From CAYOHR01 sp964512145 (GTDB lineage: Bacteria; Bacteroidota; Bacteroidia; Flavobacteriales_G; JALEGO01): DNA of 64,000 nucleotides. Position 1 is the stretch's first letter; each line of letters starts with the position of its first letter. Location: the NCBI GenBank assembly GCA_964512145.1, contig CAZEIM010000002.1, positions 54,299-118,298 of the forward strand, given 5' to 3'. A model generated the notes under the pieces. It had not been told where the DNA came from. It did no database searches and saw only the letters and a list, made by a program, of their open reading frames with translations. The position numbers were made by a program, and so were the translations under genes. Shown here in pieces: positions 30,723 to 38,619 of the stretch.

Positions 30723-32681
30723 CTAGTTTTTAAAAATTATAAATCGAGTCCCCGAAATTTTATCATGAATTTCTTTGCGAATCATTTCCTCTACTTCTTC
30801 CGGAACAATTCCTCCGGGAGGAACTACGGCATAAGCTAAACGATAATTTTTAATAAACATAACTTGTTGTTCGCCTAAGGATTTTTGAATGCCGTTTTTA
30901 AACTGAAAAAAAGGATTTCTGAATACTACCAAACTATCTTGTCCTTGATAACGAGATGTGTTCCAAACATGAATATTTGAAGTGTCTAAATTTAAATCTA
31001 CAACAGACCAATATTGATTATTGGGCTTAATAAACGCACTATAGTGTTTAACATATAGTTCGTTTAACGGAGCATACCTGTAGTTGTTGTTGCTCGCAAA
31101 ATATGCTCCAACCAAGGCTTTTTTATCCGTAAATTCATGGCGCACCTGCATTAAAAAACTTTCGTCATACGTTAAAGATTCTTGTAATAGTTTTTTGTTT
31201 AATGTGTATATGTACCCAACATTTAATACATGTATAAGTATAAAAATACTCATCAGTAAATTTTTTAATTTTTTGGATGAAATTTGAGTCAAAAGAATTA
31301 CCAAACTGTAAAATCCCAATACGTAAAAAAGTGGAAAAATATTTTCCGAAAGTTGTTCTGAATCGCGCATTTTGTATACTAATGCTCTTGTAATAAAGGC
31401 TATTATGGTACTTATTCCTAATATGATGTACAGCGTTCTATATTTTTTAATTTTTTCAATTTTTAGGGTAGAAATAATGATGATAATAAAAATAAAAGAA
31501 TAAATATACCATTGATCTTTAAAAAACAGAAAGGTATCATGATACAATCTATAAAAATATTCTACGAAAGCAATTTTGTAGTGCGAAGAGTTAAAGTCTG
31601 TATACACCCAAAAATTTTTGTAATTAATAGACGTATTAGAATTATTGATAAGGTAAAAAAATAAAAATGTATACACGCCAATAAAACTTAGTTGTAATAT
31701 CCAATTTTTAGTTTGTTTTCTATTTAAAAAAAAGTATATAAATATCCCACTAAAAATAAAGGGTAATATAGAGTGGTAGATTAGACCGCAAAGAATTAAA
31801 AAATATATTGAAACTTTTTTTTGTTCTAACTTCCACCATAACATAACAGCTGTAAATACAATGTATAAAATGGTTATTTTTTCGTATTGTAAAAAAAATG
31901 GAGGATTTCCATTAAACTGACTCATTGATATTCCAATATACTGATTTTTAAAATAATAGCCACTAAACCCATGTGCAAAAAAACATAGGCTAAGAATAAT
32001 CGTTAATGGTTTGCTAAGGTTGCTATCCATCAATAAACTCCTTATTCCCATATATACAATAATATTTAATAACGTTGTTCCGCTAAGGTATTGACATAAG
32101 TACACCGAAAAAGTGCCCCAAAAAGAAGAAAATGCAGCCAGCCATGCATCAAAATAATGGTATGGAGCTACGCTTTGCTGCTTATAAAAATAGTTTAACT
32201 CCGCAAGCGTGTTTTCTCCCATGCCTTGTAATAAGCCTTGAGCAATATCATTATAATATACATGATCGTTCCAAGGAATTTGAAAGGGAAATACACCTGG
32301 TTTTAATACAAAAAATGATTTCCAGCTAAACATAACAATTCCCACAAATAGCAACTCTAATAACACATATTGTTTAGAAAGGTCAATTTTTTGCTTAATA
32401 AATCCCACATTATTTTGTTTGCAAGATTTTTTCATCTCTTGGTACGCAAAAAATAAAACAGGAATGAGCAAAATATTTGCTGTGTAGCCTTTAGTTTGTA
32501 TAATTGAATAAATAGATATAGAGCTAATTAAACCACTAATGGTTTTAAAAAAATATGTATACCAAATACTTGGCATGATATTTTGAAGATTTACCCGAAA
32601 AAGCAATAGATGTCCTATGCTATAAAAAATAGTAAACAGTACAAACGTTAATATTAAATATTTAAAATAATACTCCAACAT
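30723..32681 (-). CDS. large polytopic membrane protein, unknown (glycosyltransferase-like layout)
   Basis: A 652-aa protein with about eleven hydrophobic spans in the first ~490 residues, followed by a soluble domain of ~150 residues (ASNNNYRYAPLNELYVKHYSAF and VVPPGGIVPEEVEEMI). The layout of many spans followed by an extracytoplasmic end resembles GT-C glycosyltransferases and related polysaccharide enzymes. A DHVYYNDIAQGLLQGMG segment in the first large loop (about residue 140) could supply the acidic GT-C motif. I do not recognise a specific family. A TAGATTTG promoter box lies 22 bp upstream. Confidence 0.65.
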   Translation of the reverse strand: MLEYYFKYLILTFVLFTIFYSIGHLLLFRVNLQNIMPSIWYTYFFKTISGLISSISIYSIIQTKGYTANILLIPVLFFAYQEMKKSCKQNNVGFIKQKIDLSKQYVLLELLFVGIVMFSWKSFFVLKPGVFPFQIPWNDHVYYNDIAQGLLQGMGENTLAELNYFYKQQSVAPYHYFDAWLAAFSSFWGTFSVYLCQYLSGTTLLNIIVYMGIRSLLMDSNLSKPLTIILSLCFFAHGFSGYYFKNQYIGISMSQFNGNPPFFLQYEKITILYIVFTAVMLWWKLEQKKVSIYFLILCGLIYHSILPFIFSGIFIYFFLNRKQTKNWILQLSFIGVYTFLFFYLINNSNTSINYKNFWVYTDFNSSHYKIAFVEYFYRLYHDTFLFFKDQWYIYSFIFIIIIISTLKIEKIKKYRTLYIILGISTIIAFITRALVYKMRDSEQLSENIFPLFYVLGFYSLVILLTQISSKKLKNLLMSIFILIHVLNVGYIYTLNKKLLQESLTYDESFLMQVRHEFTDKKALVGAYFASNNNYRYAPLNELYVKHYSAFIKPNNQYWSVVDLNLDTSNIHVWNTSRYQGQDSLVVFRNPFFQFKNGIQKSLGEQQVMFIKNYRLAYAVVPPGGIVPEEVEEMIRKEIHDKISGTRFIIFKN

Positions 32682-32703
32682 TTAGTACGTATTGCATAGG
32701 TTA

Positions 32704-32711
32704 CAAATCTA
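32704..32711 (-). promoter_or_regulatory. Bacteroidetes -7 promoter box TAGATTTG
   Basis: Perfect TAnnTTTG match 22 nt before the membrane protein start at 32681. Confidence 0.45.
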
Positions 32712-32781
32712 CAAACTTTTATAGCCCTATTAAATTAAAAATATTTATTGTGATAATATATTTTTTACTATATTGGCAATT

Positions 32782-33138
32782 ATGAAATTAATCGTTGTAA
32801 TTATATTTTTAATGTTTTCGGGGATGACTTATTCTCAAAAAATTTCGGATAATACCTTTAATATATCTTTACATGAAGTAGAATTGGTGAGAAAACATAT
32901 TCAAAAAACAAATTTTTATCAGTTTAAGGATTATACGATAATATTAGATGAAGCAGGAAGTATTCGCTTTAGAAAAAATAAGTATACATTATTTATGGTG
33001 GGTAAATTTAATCCATTAAACCATGCAACCGGTAATTTTAATTTAGTGCCATTATCTAAAAAGAGAAATGATAAAAAATTGAGAGAATATCAATTGGAAT
33101 GGGTGGCTTTAATTGATCTTTTAAAAGAACCATTTTAA
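32782..33138 (+). CDS. small exported protein, unknown function
   Basis: A 118-aa protein. ATG at 32782 is preferred over TTG at 32773 and gives signal peptide MKLIVVIIFLMFSGMTYSQ. The mature part (ISLHEVELVRKHIQKTNFYQ, FTYTI-like strands, then LFMVGKFNP) has no recognisable motif. Its stop lies 8 bp before the stop of the convergent methyltransferase remnant, so before the CRISPR unit arrived it probably faced the methyltransferase gene directly. Confidence 0.6.
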   Translation: MKLIVVIIFLMFSGMTYSQKISDNTFNISLHEVELVRKHIQKTNFYQFKDYTIILDEAGSIRFRKNKYTLFMVGKFNPLNHATGNFNLVPLSKKRNDKKLREYQLEWVALIDLLKEPF

Positions 33139-33146
33139 TACTAAAA

Positions 33147-33239
33147 TTAATAGAGTTCATATTCCAACAAACGAGCATCAATATTGGCGTTGTAAAATTC
33201 TATCCTGAGTTTCGTTTTAAAGTTATTCGCTGAACTTCG
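33147..33239 (-). pseudogene. 3'-terminal remnant of a THUMP methyltransferase gene
   Basis: Read leftward, 30 codons end in IEFYNANIDARLLEYELY and TAA, the same C-terminus as the intact gene at 39966-41108. The 12 residues before it (RSSANNFKTKLR) only partly match the intact protein (SKHIGLKSNRK region), and an in-frame TAG at 33240 closes the remnant. The last two codons differ synonymously (GAA CTC against GAG TTG). It is therefore a homologous but diverged gene end, cut off where the CRISPR array begins. Confidence 0.8.
33157..33203 (+). repeat. left copy of 47-bp direct repeat flanking the CRISPR-Cas locus
   Basis: Identical over all 47 bases to 39976-40022 and in the same orientation. 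It lies in the methyltransferase remnant. The distance between the two copies is 6,819 bp. Confidence 0.95.
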
Positions 33240-33747
33240 CTAACGCTACGTTTCAATTTGTATCTTTGATGTACTGATTTACAACTTAACACGGCTAACG
33301 GTGGTGACTGGGCTAGTTGTGAATAGCTTTCAATTTGTATCTTTGATGTACTGATTTACAACGTGTCGGTGCTAATTCTTTAGGATATACGTGTTGTGAA
33401 TAGCTTTCAATTTGTATCTTTGATGTACTGATTTACAACGGTATTTCATTAGGTTTGTTTTTACAGGTAGTTGTGAATAGCTTTCAATTTGTATCTTTGA
33501 TGTACTGATTTACAACCGTCTATTTTACTGCTTGTTCTTAGTTTCAGTTGTGAATAGCTTTCAATTTGTATCTTTGATGTACTGATTTACAACAAATAGG
33601 CGGTGCTTTACTTTCGACCTTAAGTTGTGAATAGCTTTCAATTTGTATCTTTGATGTACTGATTTACAACAGGTGTTGATGTGGGAATTAGAGGCTTTCT
33701 GTTGTGAATAGCTTTCAATTTGTATCTTTGATGTACTGATTTACAAC
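33239..33747 (+). CRISPR. type II-C CRISPR array, 7 repeats of 47 bp and 6 spacers of 30 bp
   Basis: Repeats start at 33239, 33316, 33393, 33470, 33547, 33624 and 33701; all spacers are exactly 30 nt. The repeat opens GTTGTGAATAGC and closes GATTTACAAC. Repeats 2-7 are identical. The first repeat has lost the consensus in its first 12 positions. The tracrRNA anti-repeat matches repeat positions 2-22, the part expected in a mature crRNA if the array is transcribed rightward. A 47/30 arrangement is typical of Bacteroidetes type II-C systems. No spacer matches another part of this window that I could see. Confidence 0.98.
33338..33345 (+). promoter_or_regulatory. repeat-internal -7 promoter box TATCTTTG (one per CRISPR repeat)
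   Basis: Positions 23-30 of the repeat read TATCTTTG, a perfect TAnnTTTG box, with TTG at positions 2-4 as a -33 element 18 nt upstream. The box recurs at 33261, 33415, 33492, 33569, 33646 and 33723. Transcription would start about ten bases before each spacer. The -33 TTG is missing only in the degenerate first repeat. Confidence 0.6.
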
Positions 33748-33849
33748 ATACCCTACGTAAAACCCAGTAAACATCAAAGATTACGCTAAAAATACAAATA
33801 AAAAAATCAGTACTTTTTATTTAAAAAGCGGAAAACACTTCCGCTTTTT
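33737..33849 (+). ncRNA. putative short RNA from the last CRISPR repeat, with anti-repeat blocks
   Basis: The promoter box in the last repeat (33723-33730) points into a spacer-free region that ends at a strong terminator (33823-33849). The predicted RNA of about 110 nt contains ACATCAAAGAT (33771-33781) and AAATCAGTAC (33804-33813), both exact reverse complements of repeat segments. The start position is inferred, and expression is not shown by the sequence. Confidence 0.35.
33823..33849. terminator. bidirectional terminator after the CRISPR array
   Basis: Perfect 11-bp stem (AAAAAGCGGAA / TTCCGCTTTTT) with a 5-nt loop and a U-run in both directions. It separates the array from the leftward tracrRNA. 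Confidence 0.88.
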
Positions 33850-33875
33850 AATTTCTGTATCAAACACATAAAAGC

Positions 33876-33960
33876 AAAAAAAAAGACGATTCTTTTCAGA
33901 ACCGCCTTACAAGTTTTCACAACGGAATAATCCTTATTGTGAATAGCTTTCAATTTGAAC
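33876..33960 (-). ncRNA. tracrRNA
   Basis: Read leftward, the RNA begins with an anti-repeat (33957-33937) that is an exact 21-nt complement of repeat positions 2-22. A GGATTATTCC mini-hairpin follows, in the place of the nexus, then an A-rich linker, then a 9-bp terminator hairpin (33906-33885) and nine T (33884-33876). A -33 TTTG (33993-33990) and a weak -7 box (33971-33964) spaced by 18 nt would start transcription near 33960. It is divergent from cas9 and shares its upstream region. It guides crRNA maturation and Cas9 loading. Confidence 0.85.
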
Positions 33961-34023
33961 CGTAAAAATAATTATTTTGATGTATAAAACAAATTTTTTA
34001 TTTTCAAACCCTCAATAGTTTAT

Positions 34024-37000
34024 ATGAAAAAAATATTAGGATTAGATTTAGGAACCAATTCAATAGGATGGGCATTAATTGAACAAGATTTCGAAAATAA
34101 AAAAGGGAGTATTTTAGGTTTAGGCTCTAGAATAATACCTATGAGTCAGGATATTTTAAATAAATTTGGTTCGGGTCAATCTCATTCTGCGACTGCCGAT
34201 AGAACAAAAGCTCGAAGTACTCGCAAATTATATCAACGAGATCACTTAAGAAGAGAACGACTTCATAGAGTATTAAATATTCTGAATTTTTTACCAGAAC
34301 ACTATAAACATGAAATTGATTTTGAGTTTCATAAAGGTCAATTTATAAACTATGCCGAGCCTAAAATACCTTATTTTAAAAATCAAAATGGTAAATATGA
34401 GTTTTTATTTATGAATTCATTTAACGAAATGGTTGAGGAATTTAAAAAAGCACAACCATCATTATTTTATACAAAAAATAATGGAAAACAAACTAAAATA
34501 CCTTACGATTGGACAATTTATTATCTCCGAAAAAAAGCCCTAACACACAAAATTACTCCACAAGAGTTGGCTTGGGTAATTTTAAATTTTAATCAAAAAC
34601 GTGGATATTATCAATTAAGTGAAGAAGAAATTACTGTAGATGAAGATAAAACTAAAGAGTATATAGTGTTAACAGTACAGGAAGTTGTTGATTCGGGTGA
34701 AAAAATAAAAACCAATGGGCAAACCTTATATAAGGTGGTATTTGATAATGGTTGGATATACGATAAAACAATAACCAAACCTAATGATTGGTTAAATAAA
34801 ACTAAAGAATTTATTGTAACAACCAGTACAACAAAAAACGGTGAAATTAAAAGGAGTTACAAAGCAGTTAATTCTGAACAAGATTGGATTGCTATTAAAA
34901 AGAAAACAGAACAGGAAATTAGTAAAAGCAGAAAAACCGTAGGTGAATTTATTTACGAGTCGTTATTATTAAAACCCGATCAAAAAATACGCGGTAAGCT
35001 GGTACGAACAATTGAACGAAAATTTTATAAAGAAGAACTACAAAAAATACTTCAAAAACAAATCGAAGAACACACAGCGTTAAGAGATAATATCTTATAT
35101 CAGGCTTGTGTAAATGAATTATATCCGAACAATGAAACACATAAAAAAAATATTGAAAACCGAGGTTTTGAGTATTTATTTTTAAACGACATTATTTTTT
35201 TCCTTAGACCTTTAAAAACAAAAACTCATCTAATTAGTAATTGTACTTTAGAACATAGAATTAGAAAAGATAATAAAGAAAAAGTTTGGTTAAAATGTAT
35301 TGCCAAATCTAATCCTTTATTTCAAGAATTTAGGTTATGGCAGTTTTTATCAAATTTAAAAATATATGTACGCGAACAAAACGGCAAATACGATGTAGAT
35401 ATTACACATGAATATCTTAAAACAGAAGAAGATTGGGTGGTGCTATACGAATGGTTAAATCAAAAAGATAAAATTAATCAAAAACAGCTATTAAATTATT
35501 TTAAACTTAAAGACACAAGTTATAAATGGAATTATGTAGAAGATAAAGAATATCCCTGTAACGAAACCTATGCCTCCTTTTTAACACGTTTTAAAAAATT
35601 AGAGTTAGATATTTCATTATTAACTGAAAATTTCACGTATCATTTATGGCATATTTTATATTCGGTTACCGACCCTGAACAAAGAAAAAAAACGCTAATA
35701 AATTGGGCAATTCAGAACAATTTTCAAGAAAATGTAGCCGATGTATTTTTTAAATATCCACTATTTAAAAAAGATTATGGGTCGTTTTCTGAAAAGGCAA
35801 TTAAAAAACTTTTATCCCTTATGAGAAAAGGAAAGTATTGGAAATGGGATAATATCGACTTACAAACAAAAAATAGAATAGATAAATTATTAACCGGTGA
35901 GGTTGATGAAAAAATTCGAGATAAAGTTCGAGATAAGGCTATTCATTTGCAAAATAAAGAAGATTTTAAAGGCCTACCTGTTTGGTTAGCTTCGTATGTT
36001 GTATATGATAAACATTCAGAGTCATCTGATACTAAAAAATGGACTACATCACAAGATATTGCAAATTTTTTAAACCCATCATTAAAGGGTGCGTTTAAAC
36101 AACATTCTTTACGTAACCCAATTGTAGAACAAGTAATTTCCGAAACTTTACGTGTAGTTAAAGATATTTGGGATGAATATGGTAATGGAGAAGAAGACTT
36201 TTTTAATGAAATTCACATTGAATTAGGTCGGGATATGAAAAACCCGGCAGATAAGCGAAAAAAAATGAGTGAAATCATAACTCAAAACGAAAATACGAAT
36301 ATTCGAATTAAAGAAATATTGAAAGAATTACAAGAAAGTGGGGTTGAGGTAAAACCATATTCACCTAGTCACCAAGAAATACTAAAAATATATGAAGAGG
36401 GGGTGTATTTTAGTGAGCAAAAAATTGAACAACTAGAAATAATTAATAAAATCCGAAAGTCTTCCAGCCCAAGTAAAACAGAAATTCAACGCTATAAATT
36501 ATGGCTTGAACAAGGTTATATTTCTCCGTACACAGGTAAAATTATTATGTTATCCGAATTATTTACAAATAAATATCAAATTGAGCATATATTTCCTCAA
36601 TCCAGATATTTTGATGATTCATTAAGTAATAAGGTAATCTGTGAATCGGAAGTGAATCAATTAAAAGACAATAGAACGGCCTATGAGTTTATTAAAGAGT
36701 TTGGTGGAACAACCATAACCTTAAGTGGAGGTAAAGCCATTCAAATATTTACATTAAGTAATTACGAACAGCATATAAAAACCTATTTCGCTAAAAATAA
36801 AATAAAAAGAGATCATTTATTAGCTGAAGATATTCCCGAATCTTTTATTAATAGGCAATTAAACGATAGTCGTTTTATAAGCAAAGTGGTGAAAAATCTA
36901 TTAAGTAAAATTGTTCGCACGAACCATGAGCAAGAAGTTACCTCAAAAAACATTGTTACAGTAACAGGTTCAATTACTGCTCAAATGAAAAACGATTGGG

Positions 37001-38580
37001 GCTTAAATGATGTATGGAATGATTTAATAACCCCACGGTTTCAACGGTTAAATGCATTAACCAATACAAATGATTTTGGAGATATAAATATTAAAACCAA
37101 TAAATTTCTTCCTGTAATACCCGATACATTATCCAAAGGCTTACATAAAAAGCGCATAGACCATAGGCATCATGCATTAGATGCTTTAGTAATTGCCTGT
37201 GTTACTAAAGATCATGTAAACTATATTACATCTTTAAATACCGAAAGAAAAAATTACACATTGGTGTCTAAACTTCGTAAAACAAAAGTTATACAAAAAA
37301 ATGACAGTTTTGGAAAAACAATTGAAAGCAGAGTAGCCAAAAATTATCATAAGCCCTGGCAAACCTTTACAGAAGATGCTAAAACAAAACTAGAAACAAC
37401 AGTGGTTAGCTTTAAGCAAAATACTAGAGTAATCAATAAAACCAAAAATAAATATTGGAAATGGGTTATAGAAAATGGTATAAAAAATAAAAAACTGGTG
37501 CCCCAAGTTAAAGGGGATAATTGGGCTATAAGAAAGCCATTGCATCAAGCCACAGTTTTTGGTAAAGTAAAAGTGCAGTTAATAAAAGAAGTTTCATTTA
37601 AAAATGGAATTAAAGATTGGAAAAATTTAACAGATAAAAATTTAAAAAATATAATTAGTGAATTGTTTGGGAAAGGTTATTCAGAAAAGGATGTTTTGAA
37701 TTATTTTAAAGACAAACCCTACACAATAGATAATAAAAATATTGAAAAACTACAAGTATATTTTTATGATAATGAAAAATCTGCTACCAGAAAACTCTTA
37801 GACACAACCTTTAATGAGAAAAATATTGAATCAATAACGGACAAAGGAATTCAAAAAATAGTTTTAAATCATCTTAAATCAAATAGATATCAAAACCAGC
37901 TAAATGAAAATGGGCAAATTGTAAAACCGGAAGAATTAGCGTTTACCCCCCAAGGAATTGAAGATTTAAATTTAAATATCCAAAAATTAAATCATGGAAA
38001 AAATCATAAGCCTATATATAGTGTTCGTGTTTTTGAGGCCTTGGGCAATAAGTTTAATATAGGAAATAATGGAAATAAAAAAAGCAAATTTGTAGTTGCT
38101 GCTACTGGTACGAATTTATTTTTTGCGGTGTATTATAATCAAAATACACATAAACGTGAATTTAAAACAATTCCATTGGTTGAAGTCATTGAATCGCTTA
38201 AACTTGGCTTAATGCCTGCCCCCGAAATAAATGATACCGGCAGTCGTTTACTTTTTACCTTATCCCCCAATGATTTGGTGTATGTACCCACAATAGATGA
38301 AATTGAAAATCCTAATTTGGTGAATTTTAAGAATTTAAATAAATATCAGGCCAATCGGGTTTATAAGATGGAAAAGTCTACAGATATTGTGTGTTATTTT
38401 ATTAGAAACAACATTTCATCATTAATAAAACAATATGATAATAAATCTAAGTTTGGGGAACTTTCTAGTCAAAATAAACTAGAAACTACCATGGAACTTA
38501 ATGAAAATGTAAGAATAAAAGATGTTTGTTGGAAATTAGTAGTAGATAGATTGGGGAAAATTAAACATGTTATAAAATAA
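34024..38580 (+). CDS. cas9: CRISPR-associated endonuclease Cas9 (type II-C)
   Basis: A 1,518-aa protein, large even for type II-C but in the range known from Bacteroidetes. RuvC-I GLDLGTNSIGW contains Asp8, and the Arg-rich bridge helix follows at about 60-80. RuvC-II EIHIELGRDM holds Glu733. The HNH motif IEHIFPQS holds His855 with Asn869 and Asn878. RuvC-III HRHHALDALVIA has His1050 and Asp1053. All catalytic residues are present, so both strands of a target should be cut. The C-terminal ~400 residues are the PAM-recognition region; the PAM cannot be read from the sequence. The order cas9-cas1-cas2 without csn2 or cas4 defines subtype II-C. Confidence 0.98.
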   Translation: MKKILGLDLGTNSIGWALIEQDFENKKGSILGLGSRIIPMSQDILNKFGSGQSHSATADRTKARSTRKLYQRDHLRRERLHRVLNILNFLPEHYKHEIDFEFHKGQFINYAEPKIPYFKNQNGKYEFLFMNSFNEMVEEFKKAQPSLFYTKNNGKQTKIPYDWTIYYLRKKALTHKITPQELAWVILNFNQKRGYYQLSEEEITVDEDKTKEYIVLTVQEVVDSGEKIKTNGQTLYKVVFDNGWIYDKTITKPNDWLNKTKEFIVTTSTTKNGEIKRSYKAVNSEQDWIAIKKKTEQEISKSRKTVGEFIYESLLLKPDQKIRGKLVRTIERKFYKEELQKILQKQIEEHTALRDNILYQACVNELYPNNETHKKNIENRGFEYLFLNDIIFFLRPLKTKTHLISNCTLEHRIRKDNKEKVWLKCIAKSNPLFQEFRLWQFLSNLKIYVREQNGKYDVDITHEYLKTEEDWVVLYEWLNQKDKINQKQLLNYFKLKDTSYKWNYVEDKEYPCNETYASFLTRFKKLELDISLLTENFTYHLWHILYSVTDPEQRKKTLINWAIQNNFQENVADVFFKYPLFKKDYGSFSEKAIKKLLSLMRKGKYWKWDNIDLQTKNRIDKLLTGEVDEKIRDKVRDKAIHLQNKEDFKGLPVWLASYVVYDKHSESSDTKKWTTSQDIANFLNPSLKGAFKQHSLRNPIVEQVISETLRVVKDIWDEYGNGEEDFFNEIHIELGRDMKNPADKRKKMSEIITQNENTNIRIKEILKELQESGVEVKPYSPSHQEILKIYEEGVYFSEQKIEQLEIINKIRKSSSPSKTEIQRYKLWLEQGYISPYTGKIIMLSELFTNKYQIEHIFPQSRYFDDSLSNKVICESEVNQLKDNRTAYEFIKEFGGTTITLSGGKAIQIFTLSNYEQHIKTYFAKNKIKRDHLLAEDIPESFINRQLNDSRFISKVVKNLLSKIVRTNHEQEVTSKNIVTVTGSITAQMKNDWGLNDVWNDLITPRFQRLNALTNTNDFGDINIKTNKFLPVIPDTLSKGLHKKRIDHRHHALDALVIACVTKDHVNYITSLNTERKNYTLVSKLRKTKVIQKNDSFGKTIESRVAKNYHKPWQTFTEDAKTKLETTVVSFKQNTRVINKTKNKYWKWVIENGIKNKKLVPQVKGDNWAIRKPLHQATVFGKVKVQLIKEVSFKNGIKDWKNLTDKNLKNIISELFGKGYSEKDVLNYFKDKPYTIDNKNIEKLQVYFYDNEKSATRKLLDTTFNEKNIESITDKGIQKIVLNHLKSNRYQNQLNENGQIVKPEELAFTPQGIEDLNLNIQKLNHGKNHKPIYSVRVFEALGNKFNIGNNGNKKSKFVVAATGTNLFFAVYYNQNTHKREFKTIPLVEVIESLKLGLMPAPEINDTGSRLLFTLSPNDLVYVPTIDEIENPNLVNFKNLNKYQANRVYKMEKSTDIVCYFIRNNISSLIKQYDNKSKFGELSSQNKLETTMELNENVRIKDVCWKLVVDRLGKIKHVIK

Positions 38581-38619
38581 CCCAATTGCTTTTTTATCGT
38601 ACAAGCCATTTTTGTTTGT

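Noticed and set aside
33147..33239. Small gene ending in the methyltransferase-like peptide
   Set aside because: Only 30 codons, no start codon in a suitable place and homologous to a gene end, so it is a remnant.
33286..33700. Spacers that target genes of this window
   Set aside because: No matching stretch was noticed on either strand by eye; a real search would need alignment.
38581..38619. Separate promoter for cas1 (TTTGTTTG)
   Set aside because: One mismatch to the -7 box, in a T-rich stretch and directly before the ATG; too weak to list as a feature.
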